Assembly: GCA_963808815.1 (NCBI GenBank)
Contig: CAWEGI010000019.1
Location: 248,001 to 312,000, forward strand
Source of the DNA: DATBLE01 sp963808815
GTDB lineage: Bacteria > Actinomycetota > Thermoleophilia > Gaiellales > Gaiellaceae
DNA length: 64,000 nucleotides
Direction: 5' to 3'
The position numbers were made by a program, and so were the translations under genes. Positions 8,318-16,754 of the stretch are shown here, piece by piece. Each line of letters starts with the position of its first letter. Positions within the stretch are counted from its first letter, which is position 1. The notes below the pieces were generated by a model. That model made no database searches and had not been told where the DNA came from. It was given only the letters and a program-made list of their open reading frames with translations.

Positions 8318-9997
8318 ATGAGCGTCGCGACCACAACCGAGCGGAAGCTGACCGTCCTCGACCCCCGCGGATACCCGCCGAAGGTCGACGCGCGCGGGAT
8401 GGCGCCGGCGCTGGAGACGCTGCAGGGGAAGCGCCTGTTCCTCGTCGACATCGGCTTCGAGAACTCGAACAACTTCATGGCCCAGCTGCACGGCTGGTTC
8501 GAGGAGCACGAGCCCGGCATCCGGACGGAGGTGGTGCGCTGGCGCGACCAGCACAACCCGGACCCCGAGCTCTGCGAGCGGGTCGCGGCGGAGGGGGACG
8601 CCGCGATCATCGGCGTCGGCACCTGACCGGGCTGCGCGCCGGAGGTCTCCGGCCACGTGATCGACATGGAGTCGAAGTACGGGATCCCGACCGTGGGTGT
8701 CCACGTCCACGTGTTTGCCCGGCTGGTGGACAGCACCGTTCGCACGAACGGGATGCCGCGGGCCAGGCAGGCGTTCGTGCGGGCCCCGATGTTCAACCAG
8801 CCGCCGGCCGTGCTGCGCGGCTACATCGAGGGCGACGACGCGGTACACGGCAGGCCGTTCATGCAGCGCATCTTCGACCTGCTCACCCGTCCGCTGGCGG
8901 ACGATGACCTGCGTGGCAGCGGGTGGGACCGCTCGACGCCGAGACTGCTCGAGCCGGACACCGAGGAGAATCTCCAGCAGCTGTTCCGCGACAACCACTG
9001 GACCGACTTCCTGCCGATCGTGCTGCCGACCGAGGAACGCGTCGAGGCGATGCTGGCGGGGACGAGCCGCTCACCCGACGAGGTGGTCGGCAAGCACCGG
9101 CCCACGATCGGGATGGAGCTCTGGGAGTCGTCGGTCGAGAAGGTGGCGGTCAACGCGGTGATGGCCGGCGCTGCGCCGGAGCACTTCCCGGTGATCCTGG
9201 CGCTCTGCGCCAGCGGAGACACCGGCCGCCAGAGCAGCATGTCCTCGATGGGCAACATGGTCGTCGTCAACGGCCCGATCCGGAACGAGATCGAGATGAA
9301 CTCCGGGATCGGGGCGATGGGGCCGTACAACTACGCCAACTCCGCGATCGGCCGCGCCTTCGGGATCGCCTCCCAGAACCTGCAGGGCGGTTCGGTGCCG
9401 GGCCTCTCGTACGGCGGCTCGCAGGGGTGCAATCTCTCCTACAACTGCTGCACCTTCGCCGAGAACGAGGAGCGGAGCCCGTTCCAGCCGTACCACGTCT
9501 ACCGCGGCCACCAGCCCGAGGAGAGCACCGTCGCCGTCTTCTACGTCTGGGGCAGCGTCTGGTCGGAGCACCTGCGCACCCACTGGCAGGAGAAGCTGAC
9601 GGCGATGATGTCGGGACTCGAGCCGCTCGAAGGGGCGCTGTTCGTGCTCGACCCGATCGTCGCCCGGGAGTTCTGCGCGAAGGGCCTCGACTCGCAGGAG
9701 AAGATCGCCCAGTGGGTGTTCGACAACGTGCGGATCCCGGCGCGCCGCTACTGGGACCACATCATGCTGAACATGGTGCGGGAGCAGGTCGAGGGCGGAG
9801 TCGAGCCGTGGGCGAGCCTGTCGAAGGCCGAGCCCGACGAGCTGATCCCGCTCTTCCAGCAGTTCGGCGTCAACGTCGTCGTCGCCGGAGGCGAGACGAA
9901 CGGCCACTTCAGTATCTTCCAGGGAGCCCAGATGCCGCCGGCGTTCCGCTCCGACCCGAACGTGCCCCTCGTCGCCCCGATCGACCCCTGGCGCTGA
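8318..9997 (+). CDS. UGSC-family-like selenoprotein 1 (TGA at 8624-8626 read as selenocysteine)
   Basis: Read through one in-frame TGA, this gene encodes 559 aa with Sec at residue 103 in GVGT-U-PGC, so the redox-type motif is U-x-x-C with Cys106. If TGA were a stop, it would leave a 102-aa N-terminal stub and an orphan downstream frame lacking a ribosome site. The frame on both sides is continuous and both parts match one family. The N-terminal half (VDARGMAPALETLQGKRLFLV through EKYGIPTV-like sequence) matches the UGSC (seleno)protein domain as I recall it. The C-terminal half carries EKVAVNAVMAGAAPEHFPV, VVVNGPIR and CTFAENEE, also family features. The usual motif is U-G-S-C, so U-P-G-C is a variant. 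Biochemical function is unknown. ATG 8318 follows GAAGGGG. It is the last-but-one gene of the liv operon. Confidence 0.87.
8624..8653 (+). promoter_or_regulatory. Putative bacterial SECIS hairpin of selenoprotein 1
   Basis: Immediately after the TGA (8624-8626) a 6-bp stem forms between 8638-8643 and 8648-8653, with apical loop GGUC at 8644-8647. The loop starts 18 nt after the TGA and has G at its first two positions. This fits the known bacterial SECIS rules (short hairpin, guanosine at the loop start, loop roughly 16-37 nt downstream). SelB binding is inferred. Confidence 0.7.
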
Positions 9998-11664
9998 TGG
10001 CGACCGCCGTCGAGACGAAGCTGACCGTCCTCAACCCGGAGGGCTACCCGCCGAAGGTCGACGCGCGTGGGATGGCGCCGGCGCTGGAGACGCTGCAGGG
10101 GAAGCGCCTGTTCCTGGTCGACGTCGGTTTCGAGAACTCGGACAACTTCATGGCCCAGCTACGGGGCTGGCTCGAGGAACACGAGCCCGCGATCCGGACA
10201 GAGGCGGTGCGGATGAAGGATCAGCACCAGCCCGACCCGGAGCTGTACGGGCGGATCGCGGCCGAGGGCGACGCTGCGATCATCGGCGTCGGCACCTGAC
10301 CGGGCTGCGCGCCGGAGGTCTCCGGCCACATGATCGCGATGGAGTCGGAGTTCGGGATCCCGACCGTGGCCGTTCACGTGCAGGTGTTCGCACGTCTCGT
10401 CGAGTCGGTCGGGCGGGCGCAGGGGATGCCGCAGGCGCGCCAGGCATTCGTGCCCGTCCCGATGTTCAACCAGCCTCCGGCGGTGCTGCGCGGCTACGTC
10501 GAGGGCAACGACCCCGTCCACGGTGCGCCGTTCATGGAGCGGGTCTTCGACCTGCTCACCCGGCCGCTCTCGGACGAAGACCTGCGCGGGTCGGGGTGGG
10601 ACCGCTCGACACCGCGGCTGCTCGAGCCGGACACCGAGGAGAACCTGCACGAGCTCTTCCGCCGGAACCACTGGACCGACTACCTGCCGATCGTGCTGCC
10701 GACCGAGGAGCGGGTGGAGGCGATGCTGGCCGGGACGAGCCGCGCCCCCGACGAGATCGTCGGCAAGACCCGGCCGACGATCGGCATGGAGTACTGGGCG
10801 TACGACGTCGAGAAGGTGGCCGTGAACGCGGTGATGGCCGGCGCCGCGCCGGAGCACTTCCCGGTACTGCTCGCGCTCGCCTCGACCGGCGACACGGGGC
10901 GCCAGAGCAGCATGTCCTCGATGGGCAACATGGTCGTCGTCAACGGGCCGATCCGGGACGAGATCGGGATGAACTCCGGGATCGGGGCGATGGGGCCGTA
11001 CAACTACGCGAACTCGATCATCGGCCGGGCGTTCGGGCTCCAGTCGCAGAACCTGCAGGGCGGGTCGGTGCCGGGGCTCTCCTACAACGGCTCGCAGGGC
11101 AACAACTTCTCCTACAACTGCGTCACGTTCGCCGAGAACGAGGAGGCGAGCCCGTGGGAGCCCTACCACGTCCAGCACGGGTTCGAGCCGGGCGAGAGCG
11201 CGGTCACCGTCTTCTACGTGTGGGGCAACGTGTGGGCCGAGCACCTGCGTACGCACTGGGAGGAGAAGCTGAAGGCGATGCTGGTCGGGCTCGAGCCGTC
11301 GATGGGCGTCACCTTCGTGCTCGACCCGATCGTCGCCCGCGAGTTCGTCCAGAAGGGCTTCGACACGAAGGAGAAGCTCGCCGACTGGGTCCACGAAAAC
11401 GCGCGCATCCCGGCCGGCCGCTACTGGGACCACATCATGCTGAACATGATCCGAGAGCAGGTCGAGGCGGGTGTCGAACCGTTCGCGAGCTACCGGAAGG
11501 CGCCGCCGGACGAGCTGATCCCGATCTTCGAGACGAACAGGATCAACGTCCTCGTCGCCGGCGGGGAGACGAACGGCCACTTCAGCATCTTCATGGGCTC
11601 GCCGATGCGCGCGAAGTTCCGCAGCATGCCGGGACCGACCGTCTCGGTCGACGCCTGGCGCTGA
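9997..11664 (+). CDS. UGSC-family-like selenoprotein 2 (TGA at 10297-10299 read as selenocysteine)
   Basis: A paralogue of the preceding gene with the same architecture: 555 aa once the in-frame TGA is read, Sec101 and Cys104 in GVGT-U-PGC, then the C-terminal domain with EKVAVNAVMAGAAPEHFPV, NSGIGAMGPYNYANS and a single NCVTFAENEE cysteine. The start ATG overlaps the stop of copy 1 (TGATG), so translation is coupled. Differences from copy 1 are spread over the whole length (for example SYNC-V versus SYNCC), showing that both copies have been under selection since duplication. The TGA, the following hairpin and the PGCAPEVSGH context are unchanged. It converges on the thioredoxin-reductase-like gene, six bases away. 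Confidence 0.87.
10297..10326 (+). promoter_or_regulatory. Putative bacterial SECIS hairpin of selenoprotein 2
   Basis: The hairpin is identical in sequence and position to the one in copy 1: stem 10311-10316 with 10321-10326, loop GGUC at 10317-10320, loop start 18 nt after the TGA. No synonymous change has accumulated over the codons spanning the TGA and the hairpin, although flanking codons differ between copies. Confidence 0.7.
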
Positions 11665-11670
11665 GCCGCC

Positions 11671-12603
11671 TCACCGTTCCGCCAGATAGCGGTGGGCCGC
11701 GATCGCCGCGGTTGCGCCGTCGCCGGCGGCGGTGATCGCCTGGCCGGCCGAGTCCACGCGAACGTCGCCGGCGGCGAACAGGCCGGGAAGCTCGGTCCGC
11801 ATCCACGGGTCTGTAGCGACCTGGCCGTGCTCGTCGAGCGCGACGAGCCCGTCGAGCAGCGCGGTGTTCGGAACGCGCCCGACGTGGACGAAGACTCCGG
11901 CGACCTCGACCGTCGACGATTCGTCGCTCGCGAGGTCGCGTAGCCGCAGACCTTCGACGCGGCCGTCGCCGAGGAGCTCCTCGACGACGGTCCGGCGCCT
12001 TACCTCGACGTAGGTGCTTTCGAGCACCCGCCGGACGTAGGTCTCCTGGCCGCTGAAGGCTTCCCCGGAGTCGACGAGCACGACCTGAACATCGTGGCCG
12101 CCGAGCTCGAGCGTCTCCAGGAGCGCCGAGTCGCCGCCGCCGACCATTGCGACCGACTTCCCGCGGAAGAGCGGCCCGTCGCAGCTGGCGCAGTGGCTGA
12201 GTCCCTTGCCCTCGAGCTCGTCCTCGCGCGGCAGCCCGAGCTTGCGCGGTCTCGACCCGGTGGCGGCGATCACCGCGCCGGCGGTGACCTCACGCGAGTC
12301 GGTGACCACGTGCCAGGCCGCGCCTTGGCGCTCGATGCGCGCCACCTCGGCCGGCTCGACCGTCGCGCCCGCGCCCGTGGCCTGCTCCTGGAGCCGCGGG
12401 CCGAAGTCGAACCCGGGCACGCCCTCGGGAAAACCCGGAAGGTCCTCGATCCGCTCGGTGTTCAGGATCGCGCCGCCCATGCAGAGCGGGTCGATGAGCA
12501 GGGTGCTCCGCCCGTGCCGCGCGGCGAAGAGCGCGGCCGTCAGCCCCGCAGGCCCTCCGCCTGCGACGACGACCTCGTAGTCAGCCGTGAGTCGGTCGCT
12601 CAC
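11671..12603 (-). CDS. Thioredoxin-reductase-like FAD/NAD(P) pyridine nucleotide-disulfide oxidoreductase
   Basis: A 310-aa low-molecular-weight thioredoxin reductase fold. The FAD motif GGGPAG is near residue 15, the redox pair is CASC at 138-141, a second dinucleotide motif GGGDSAL follows, and the FAD-closing stretch is LFAAGDVR near the C-terminus. The family transfers NAD(P)H electrons through FAD to the CxxC and on to a thioredoxin-like partner. No thioredoxin is present in the window. It is convergent with two U-x-x-C proteins, so a redox partnership is possible but unproven. It is also read away from the ATP-grasp gene's 3' end. Confidence 0.85.
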   Translation of the reverse strand: MSDRLTADYEVVVAGGGPAGLTAALFAARHGRSTLLIDPLCMGGAILNTERIEDLPGFPEGVPGFDFGPRLQEQATGAGATVEPAEVARIERQGAAWHVVTDSREVTAGAVIAATGSRPRKLGLPREDELEGKGLSHCASCDGPLFRGKSVAMVGGGDSALLETLELGGHDVQVVLVDSGEAFSGQETYVRRVLESTYVEVRRRTVVEELLGDGRVEGLRLRDLASDESSTVEVAGVFVHVGRVPNTALLDGLVALDEHGQVATDPWMRTELPGLFAAGDVRVDSAGQAITAAGDGATAAIAAHRYLAER

Positions 12604-12615
12604 CCGCCGCCGAGT

Positions 12616-13554
12616 CTAGGCCGAGACGGCGCTGACCGGCAGCGGGACGGGGGCGGACACCGGGGCGAGGGCCGGGAGGACGCCGATAGGAACGAACGGC
12701 TCGACGGCCAGCGCGTAGACGTCTCCACGGTCGAGCGCGTAGTCCTCGGTGAAGTCGACAGCGCCGTTGATCTCGATCACGCGCCAGCCGTCATCGTCGG
12801 GGAGGAGGTCGACGCCGACGAGGTCGCCGTTGACCGCGGCGGCGGCTGCGATCGCGAGGTTGCAAGCGTCCGGCGTCGGCGCGACTCTTCGGCGCGTTCC
12901 TCCGAGGGCGATGTTCGTGCGCCACTCGCCCGGCGCGGCGACGCGCTCCACGGCGCCGATGACGACGCCGCCGGAGACAACCAGCCGCAAGTCGAACCCA
13001 CAGGGGGCGATCAGCTCCTGGACGAGCGCGCCGTGCCGGCGGAACCACGGCCGCCGGAGCAGATGCAGCAGGCACGCATGCAACTCGGCCCGCGACTCAC
13101 AGCGGTGAACGTCGCGACCCCAGCTTCCGAACCGCGGCTTGACCACGTACGGCGGCTCGAAGGCCGGCGACGCGGCATCGTCCGTCAGGTGCGCCGCGCG
13201 CGGCTGCGGGACCGAGGCAGCGTGGAGGAGGAGAGCGGTGGCGAGCTTGTCGTGGGTCGCGATCAGCGCGTCGGCGTCGTTCACGACCCGGATGCCGCGG
13301 TCGCGCAGCCGGCGAAGCCGGCCGAGCCCCGGCTGGACGCCGTCGAGCGCCGGCCGGACGTCGAGGCGACCGACGACGACGTCACCGAAACGCGCCCGGT
13401 CCTCGGCGAGCTCGGGCGGGCCGACGTGCGCGTGTGTCCCGAAGGCGAGGAATGCGTTGCGGAGCTGTTCGTTGGTCGTCGAAACGGGTGATCCGGCGAT
13501 GAACGCCCTTGGTGCAAAGTTGCCGAATCGCCGCCTGCCGAGCGCCGAGATCAT
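12616..13554 (-). CDS. RimK/LysX-like ATP-grasp ligase
   Basis: A 312-aa ATP-grasp protein. DKLATALLLHAASVPQP followed by YVVKPRFGSWGRDV is the ATP-binding lobe, LVQELIAPCGFDLRLVV is the central strand pair, and GVDLLPDDDGWRVIEINGAV carries the metal-binding Glu and Asn. RimK-type enzymes ligate an amine to a carboxylate, often on a carrier protein or peptide terminus. The ATG at 13554 has GGAGG seven bases upstream; a longer in-frame extension is less likely. No carrier peptide or partner protein is obvious nearby, so the substrate is open. Confidence 0.75.
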   Translation of the reverse strand: MISALGRRRFGNFAPRAFIAGSPVSTTNEQLRNAFLAFGTHAHVGPPELAEDRARFGDVVVGRLDVRPALDGVQPGLGRLRRLRDRGIRVVNDADALIATHDKLATALLLHAASVPQPRAAHLTDDAASPAFEPPYVVKPRFGSWGRDVHRCESRAELHACLLHLLRRPWFRRHGALVQELIAPCGFDLRLVVSGGVVIGAVERVAAPGEWRTNIALGGTRRRVAPTPDACNLAIAAAAAVNGDLVGVDLLPDDDGWRVIEINGAVDFTEDYALDRGDVYALAVEPFVPIGVLPALAPVSAPVPLPVSAVSA

Positions 13555-13675
13555 TGTTCCTCCGGGTACGCAATTGCGCGGGCTGGAAGCAAAGCATGCA
13601 TCGCGAGACGATGCGGTCAAGAGCAGGTGTATTTCCGGTGACCGCCGGCTCGTTGGGAACGCTGCTGCCCGGACG

Positions 13676-14257
13676 TCAGGTCGCAACGTTATCGGCCCGG
13701 CGGTAGATCTGGATCTGAACGCCGTCTCCGCCGACGGTCCTGCTCTCGACGAGCGCGAGCTTGCGCCGGTCGATCCCGTCCGGGAACAGGCGCTTGCCGC
13801 GGCCGAGGATGGTCGGAAAGACCATCAAGTGCAGCTCGTCGACCAGGTCGGCCTCAAGCAGCGTGCGGACGAGGGTGCCGCTACCGGCGACGAGGATCAC
13901 GCCGTCGGTCTCCTCCTTGAGCTTTGCGATCTGCTCGGCGACGTCGGCGGAGACGACGGTCGTGTTCTGCCATTCCGGGTCGGTGAGTGTCGTCGAGACG
14001 ACCACCTTCGGATCCGCGTTGAGCTTGTCCGCGAACGGCCCGTCGCGGGAGGGCCAGGCAGCTGCGAAGCCCTCGTATGTCACCCGCCCGAGCAGCTGTA
14101 CCTCGGCCTCAGTGACCTCGTCGAGCTTGAACGCGTTGCCCTCGTCGCCGCGGTCGTACTCGAACGTCCAGCCGCCGTGTTCGAATTCCTCCGAGCCGCC
14201 GGGATCCTCGAACACTCCGTCGACAGAAACAAACTCCGTGACCACCAGCTTGCCCAT
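13676..14257 (-). CDS. RibD C-terminal/dihydrofolate reductase-like protein, copy 1
   Basis: A 193-aa protein of the RibD_C family: MGKLVVTEFVSVDGVFEDPG at the start, LLGRVTYEGFAAAW, then VLVAGSGTLVRTLLEADLVDE (the NADPH-binding Gly-rich turn) and FPTILGRGKRLF. The family is a dihydrofolate-reductase fold that reduces pterin- or pyrimidine-like rings, though many members have no known substrate. The start at 14257 is preceded by AAAGGAG. It follows a paralogue 32 bases upstream in the same direction, forming a two-gene operon. Confidence 0.85.
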   Translation of the reverse strand: MGKLVVTEFVSVDGVFEDPGGSEEFEHGGWTFEYDRGDEGNAFKLDEVTEAEVQLLGRVTYEGFAAAWPSRDGPFADKLNADPKVVVSTTLTDPEWQNTTVVSADVAEQIAKLKEETDGVILVAGSGTLVRTLLEADLVDELHLMVFPTILGRGKRLFPDGIDRRKLALVESRTVGGDGVQIQIYRRADNVAT

Positions 14258-14289
14258 CTCGATACTCCTTTCTCCGTCTGAGCTGCCGC

Positions 14290-14886
14290 TCAGCGCTTCA
14301 CCCGGTAGTCGATGAACGTGGCGTACTGCGACTGCCGGACGCCCACGTGTTCCAGCTCGATCGAGCGCGAGAACCCCTCGAACAGGCGCTTGCCGCCGCC
14401 GAGGATCACCGGCGCGATGATGATCGTGAGCTCGTCGACCAGGCCGGCCTCGAGCGCCTGGCGGATCACATCGGCGCCTCCCATCACGTGGACGTCCTTG
14501 CCGCCGGCGGCTTGCCTCGCCTGTTCGACAGCGTCTTGGACGCCGGAGACGAAGATGAACCCGGCGCCCTCGGGCTCCTCTTCGGGCCGGTGCGTGACGA
14601 TGAAGAGCGGCAATTTCCAGGGGTTTTCGCCGCCCCATTGCCCGGACGCCTCGTAGGTCCAGCGCCCGGCGACGACTGCTCCGATGCGGGCGAACGCATC
14701 CGCGAGCCAGGCGGCGTCCTCGCCCGTTGCCTCGCCCCTCGGCTCCTCGTCATACGTCCAGGGACCGCCGAATACCCAGTGGTGCAGGCGCTCGCCGCCT
14801 TCGCCCAGGCCCTTGCCCGGGCCGTCGTCCGGTCCGGCGACGTAGCCGTCGACGGAAGTGGTGATTCCCGCCAGCACCTTCGTCAT
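14290..14886 (-). CDS. RibD C-terminal/dihydrofolate reductase-like protein, copy 2
   Basis: A 198-aa RibD_C protein, first gene of the pair. It opens with KVLAGITTSVDGYVAGPDDG, has WTYEASGQWGGENPW, the glycine-rich VMGGADVIRQALEAGLVDEL, and IAPVILGGGKRLFEGF. The two neighbouring family members differ throughout, so they are an old duplication or independent acquisitions. Such pairs are common in soil actinobacteria, usually without a defined pathway. Confidence 0.85.
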   Translation of the reverse strand: MTKVLAGITTSVDGYVAGPDDGPGKGLGEGGERLHHWVFGGPWTYDEEPRGEATGEDAAWLADAFARIGAVVAGRWTYEASGQWGGENPWKLPLFIVTHRPEEEPEGAGFIFVSGVQDAVEQARQAAGGKDVHVMGGADVIRQALEAGLVDELTIIIAPVILGGGKRLFEGFSRSIELEHVGVRQSQYATFIDYRVKR

Positions 14887-15023
14887 CGGAGCATTCTCCC
14901 TTCGCGGTCTCAGTGTCGTTTCCCGGTCAGACTCGGGTCGCGGCCGAGACTCATCGGGCGTCGTGCCTAACGGGGGAGATCGACTACGGTTCGGCGAGGA
15001 TCCCGCGGAAGAAGGAGGCCGGC

Positions 15024-15620
15024 ATGGCCATGGAACACAGGGCGCTGAAGACGGCGCCGATGATCACCGACCAAGCTGCAGGTGCAGTCGAGAGCCTGCC
15101 CGAGAGTACCCCGGAAACAGGGCCCGTCCAGCTGCTGGTAGTCGGCTTCAACGAGCCGAAGTTCGAGGGGCAGATCCGGGCTGAGCTGGACCGGCTGAGG
15201 GACAACGACGTGGTCAGGCTGATCGACGCGGTCGTCGTACGGAAGGACGACGAGGGAAACGTCGAGCGCACGCAGATGAGCGACCTGACCGTCGACGAGG
15301 CCATCGACCTCGGGGCAAAGGCCGGAGCCCTGATCGGCCTCGGCTTCGGCGCAGACGAGGAGAGCATGCGCTCCGGCGCGCTGCTCGGCGCGGCGGAGGG
15401 CTCCGACGGCCACCTGCTCGACGCCGACGTCTGGTTCGTCGACGACGTCATTCCGAACGGTTCGGCGGCCGCGATCGCCCTGATCGAGCATCGGTGGGCG
15501 ATCCCGCTGCGCGAAGCTATCTGGGACGCGGGCGGTTTCCACCTCGCCGACGCATGGGTGCACCCGGAGGACCTCTTCAGGATCGGAATGCGTGCCGCGG
15601 AGGAGATCGAAGAGTCATAG
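15024..15620 (+). CDS. DUF1269/DUF6325-like conserved protein
   Basis: A 198-aa protein with VQLLVVGFNEPKFEGQIRAE, then NDVVRLIDAVVVRKDDEGNV, a Gly/Ala-rich helix (LGAKAGALIGLGFGA) and an acidic C-terminus. This order resembles the DUF1269/DUF6325 group, whose members have an alpha-beta N-terminus and a short amphipathic or membrane-associated helix. The ATG at 15024 follows AGAAGGAGG. Function unknown. It is read divergently from the RibD_C pair. Confidence 0.65.
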   Translation: MAMEHRALKTAPMITDQAAGAVESLPESTPETGPVQLLVVGFNEPKFEGQIRAELDRLRDNDVVRLIDAVVVRKDDEGNVERTQMSDLTVDEAIDLGAKAGALIGLGFGADEESMRSGALLGAAEGSDGHLLDADVWFVDDVIPNGSAAAIALIEHRWAIPLREAIWDAGGFHLADAWVHPEDLFRIGMRAAEEIEES

Positions 15621-15704
15621 GCGGCCGACCGTAGGGACTCCCAAGGAGGCTGTCCAAGAAATCGGCTGGCGCTGCGTGGCGATCGGGGTGATACTCCGGG
15701 GGTC

Positions 15705-16175
15705 GTGAGGCAGGGGTTGCTTCTCGTCGCCGCCGTCGGGGCGCTCGTCGTTCTCGTCGGCCCTGGCGTGGCGACGCCCGCCTCGACCGCTTGCCGGCCG
15801 ACGCTCTCCCAGGGCGGCGGCCCGTTCGACTCCCGCGCCGCGCCGCCGCCGCGCCGTTCCCGCATCGGCCGAGGGCACGTGCTGACCGGCCGCATCCTGC
15901 GCGCTCCCGACTGCAAGCCGGTTCGGGGCGCCGTCGTCGAGTTCTGGCAGGAGAGCCCCAACGAGGTCTACGACCGGCGCGGCCACGCCGCCGTCGTCAC
16001 CGGTCCGCTCGGCACGTTCAGGTTCGAGGGTCCGGTGCCGCCCGGCGGCTTCCGCGGGCCGCACATCCACATCCACGTGAGCGCCGCCGGCTACGACGAC
16101 TTCGTCACGACCTACCTGCTCGCCCGCGGCGAGCGGCAGGGGCGGATCAACATCGTGCTCGCGTCGTCGCTCTAG
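15705..16175 (+). CDS. Secreted intradiol-dioxygenase-core-like protein
   Basis: A 156-aa protein with a signal peptide (LLLVAAVGALVVLVGPGVA) and a single beta-sandwich core: VLTGRILRAPDCKPVRGAVV, EFWQESPNEVYDRRG, FRFEGPVPPGGFRGPHIHIH and VSAAGYDDFVTTYL. This is the intradiol ring-cleavage dioxygenase fold, and PHIHIHV supplies histidines at the expected iron-binding strand. It is shorter than catechol dioxygenases (about 250-300 aa) and lacks their N-terminal dimerisation domain. Extracellular members are known in actinobacteria. GTG start; substrate unknown. Confidence 0.75.
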   Translation: MRQGLLLVAAVGALVVLVGPGVATPASTACRPTLSQGGGPFDSRAAPPPRRSRIGRGHVLTGRILRAPDCKPVRGAVVEFWQESPNEVYDRRGHAAVVTGPLGTFRFEGPVPPGGFRGPHIHIHVSAAGYDDFVTTYLLARGERQGRINIVLASSL

Positions 16176-16188
16176 CGACTCCTACAAA

Positions 16189-16225
16189 GCTCTCAGCTTG
16201 CGGCAAGGCTGCTCTCAGGTTGCGG
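16189..16225 (+). promoter_or_regulatory. Direct repeat upstream of the PepSY gene (candidate operator)
   Basis: Two 15-base copies, GCTCTCAGCTTGCGG at 16189-16203 and GCTCTCAGGTTGCGG at 16211-16225, differ at one base. They start 22 bases apart, exactly two helical turns. They sit 57-93 bases before the PepSY start codon. The arrangement suits a tandem-binding OmpR-type regulator; no such regulator is adjacent. Confidence 0.45.
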
Positions 16226-16281
16226 GGCGAAGGTCGAGTTGCGTCCGGATCGGGCGTGAATCGACCGAAAGGAGTCCTCCG

Positions 16282-16713
16282 ATGGACAGGAAGCAACACC
16301 GCACCATGCGGATCGTTGCTGCTGCCGCCCTCGCGCTCGGCGTCGCGGGCGGAAGCTACGGGATCGCCAGTGCGGCGAGCGGCTCGGGCTCGAGCTCCGG
16401 CTCGGGCAACGTGCCCGCGGTCGCCGCGCAGGCGGGCCGGCCGCATGGCTGGAGCCCGCAGCGCTCCGACGAGACGCTGCTCACGGGTGACACCGCGAGC
16501 AAGGTGCGGGCGGCCGCGGTCGCCAAGGAGTCGAACGCGACCGTCAGCCGTGTCGAGACCGACGCCGACGGCCATGCCGCCTACGAGGTGCACATGGTCC
16601 GCTCGGACGGCACGCTCGTCACCGTCTACGTCGACAAGCAGTTCGAGGTCGTCGGCGTGGAGACCGGGATGGCCCGCCCCGCAGGCAGGCCCGCTCCCGG
16701 CCGGACGGCGTAG
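16282..16713 (+). CDS. Secreted PepSY-domain protein
   Basis: A 143-aa exported protein. A signal peptide (MRIVAAAALALGVAGGSYGI) is followed by a Ser/Gly linker and one PepSY domain: ASKVRAAAVAKESNATVSRV, then a strand-turn-strand ending YVDKQFEVVGVE. PepSY domains are thought to inhibit proteases or act in the cell envelope. The ATG at 16282 follows AAAGGAG at the right distance. The direct repeat upstream and the strong terminator downstream make this a single-gene unit. Confidence 0.8.
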   Translation: MDRKQHRTMRIVAAAALALGVAGGSYGIASAASGSGSSSGSGNVPAVAAQAGRPHGWSPQRSDETLLTGDTASKVRAAAVAKESNATVSRVETDADGHAAYEVHMVRSDGTLVTVYVDKQFEVVGVETGMARPAGRPAPGRTA

Positions 16714-16721
16714 CCCACACC

Positions 16722-16754
16722 GGCGGGGCCCACCACGCGCGGGTGGGCCCCGCC
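16722..16754 (+). terminator. Strong rho-independent-type hairpin after the PepSY gene
   Basis: A perfect 13-bp GC stem pairs 16722-16734 with 16742-16754 around a 7-base loop, nine bases after the PepSY stop. No long T-run follows, as usual for high-GC actinobacteria. Confidence 0.75.

Noticed and set aside
8624..8626. TGA as an ordinary stop or a disabling mutation in the first selenoprotein gene
   Set aside because: The same codon occurs at the same homologous site in both paralogues, with conserved downstream sequence, unbroken frame and a hairpin. Two independent identical nonsense mutations are unlikely.
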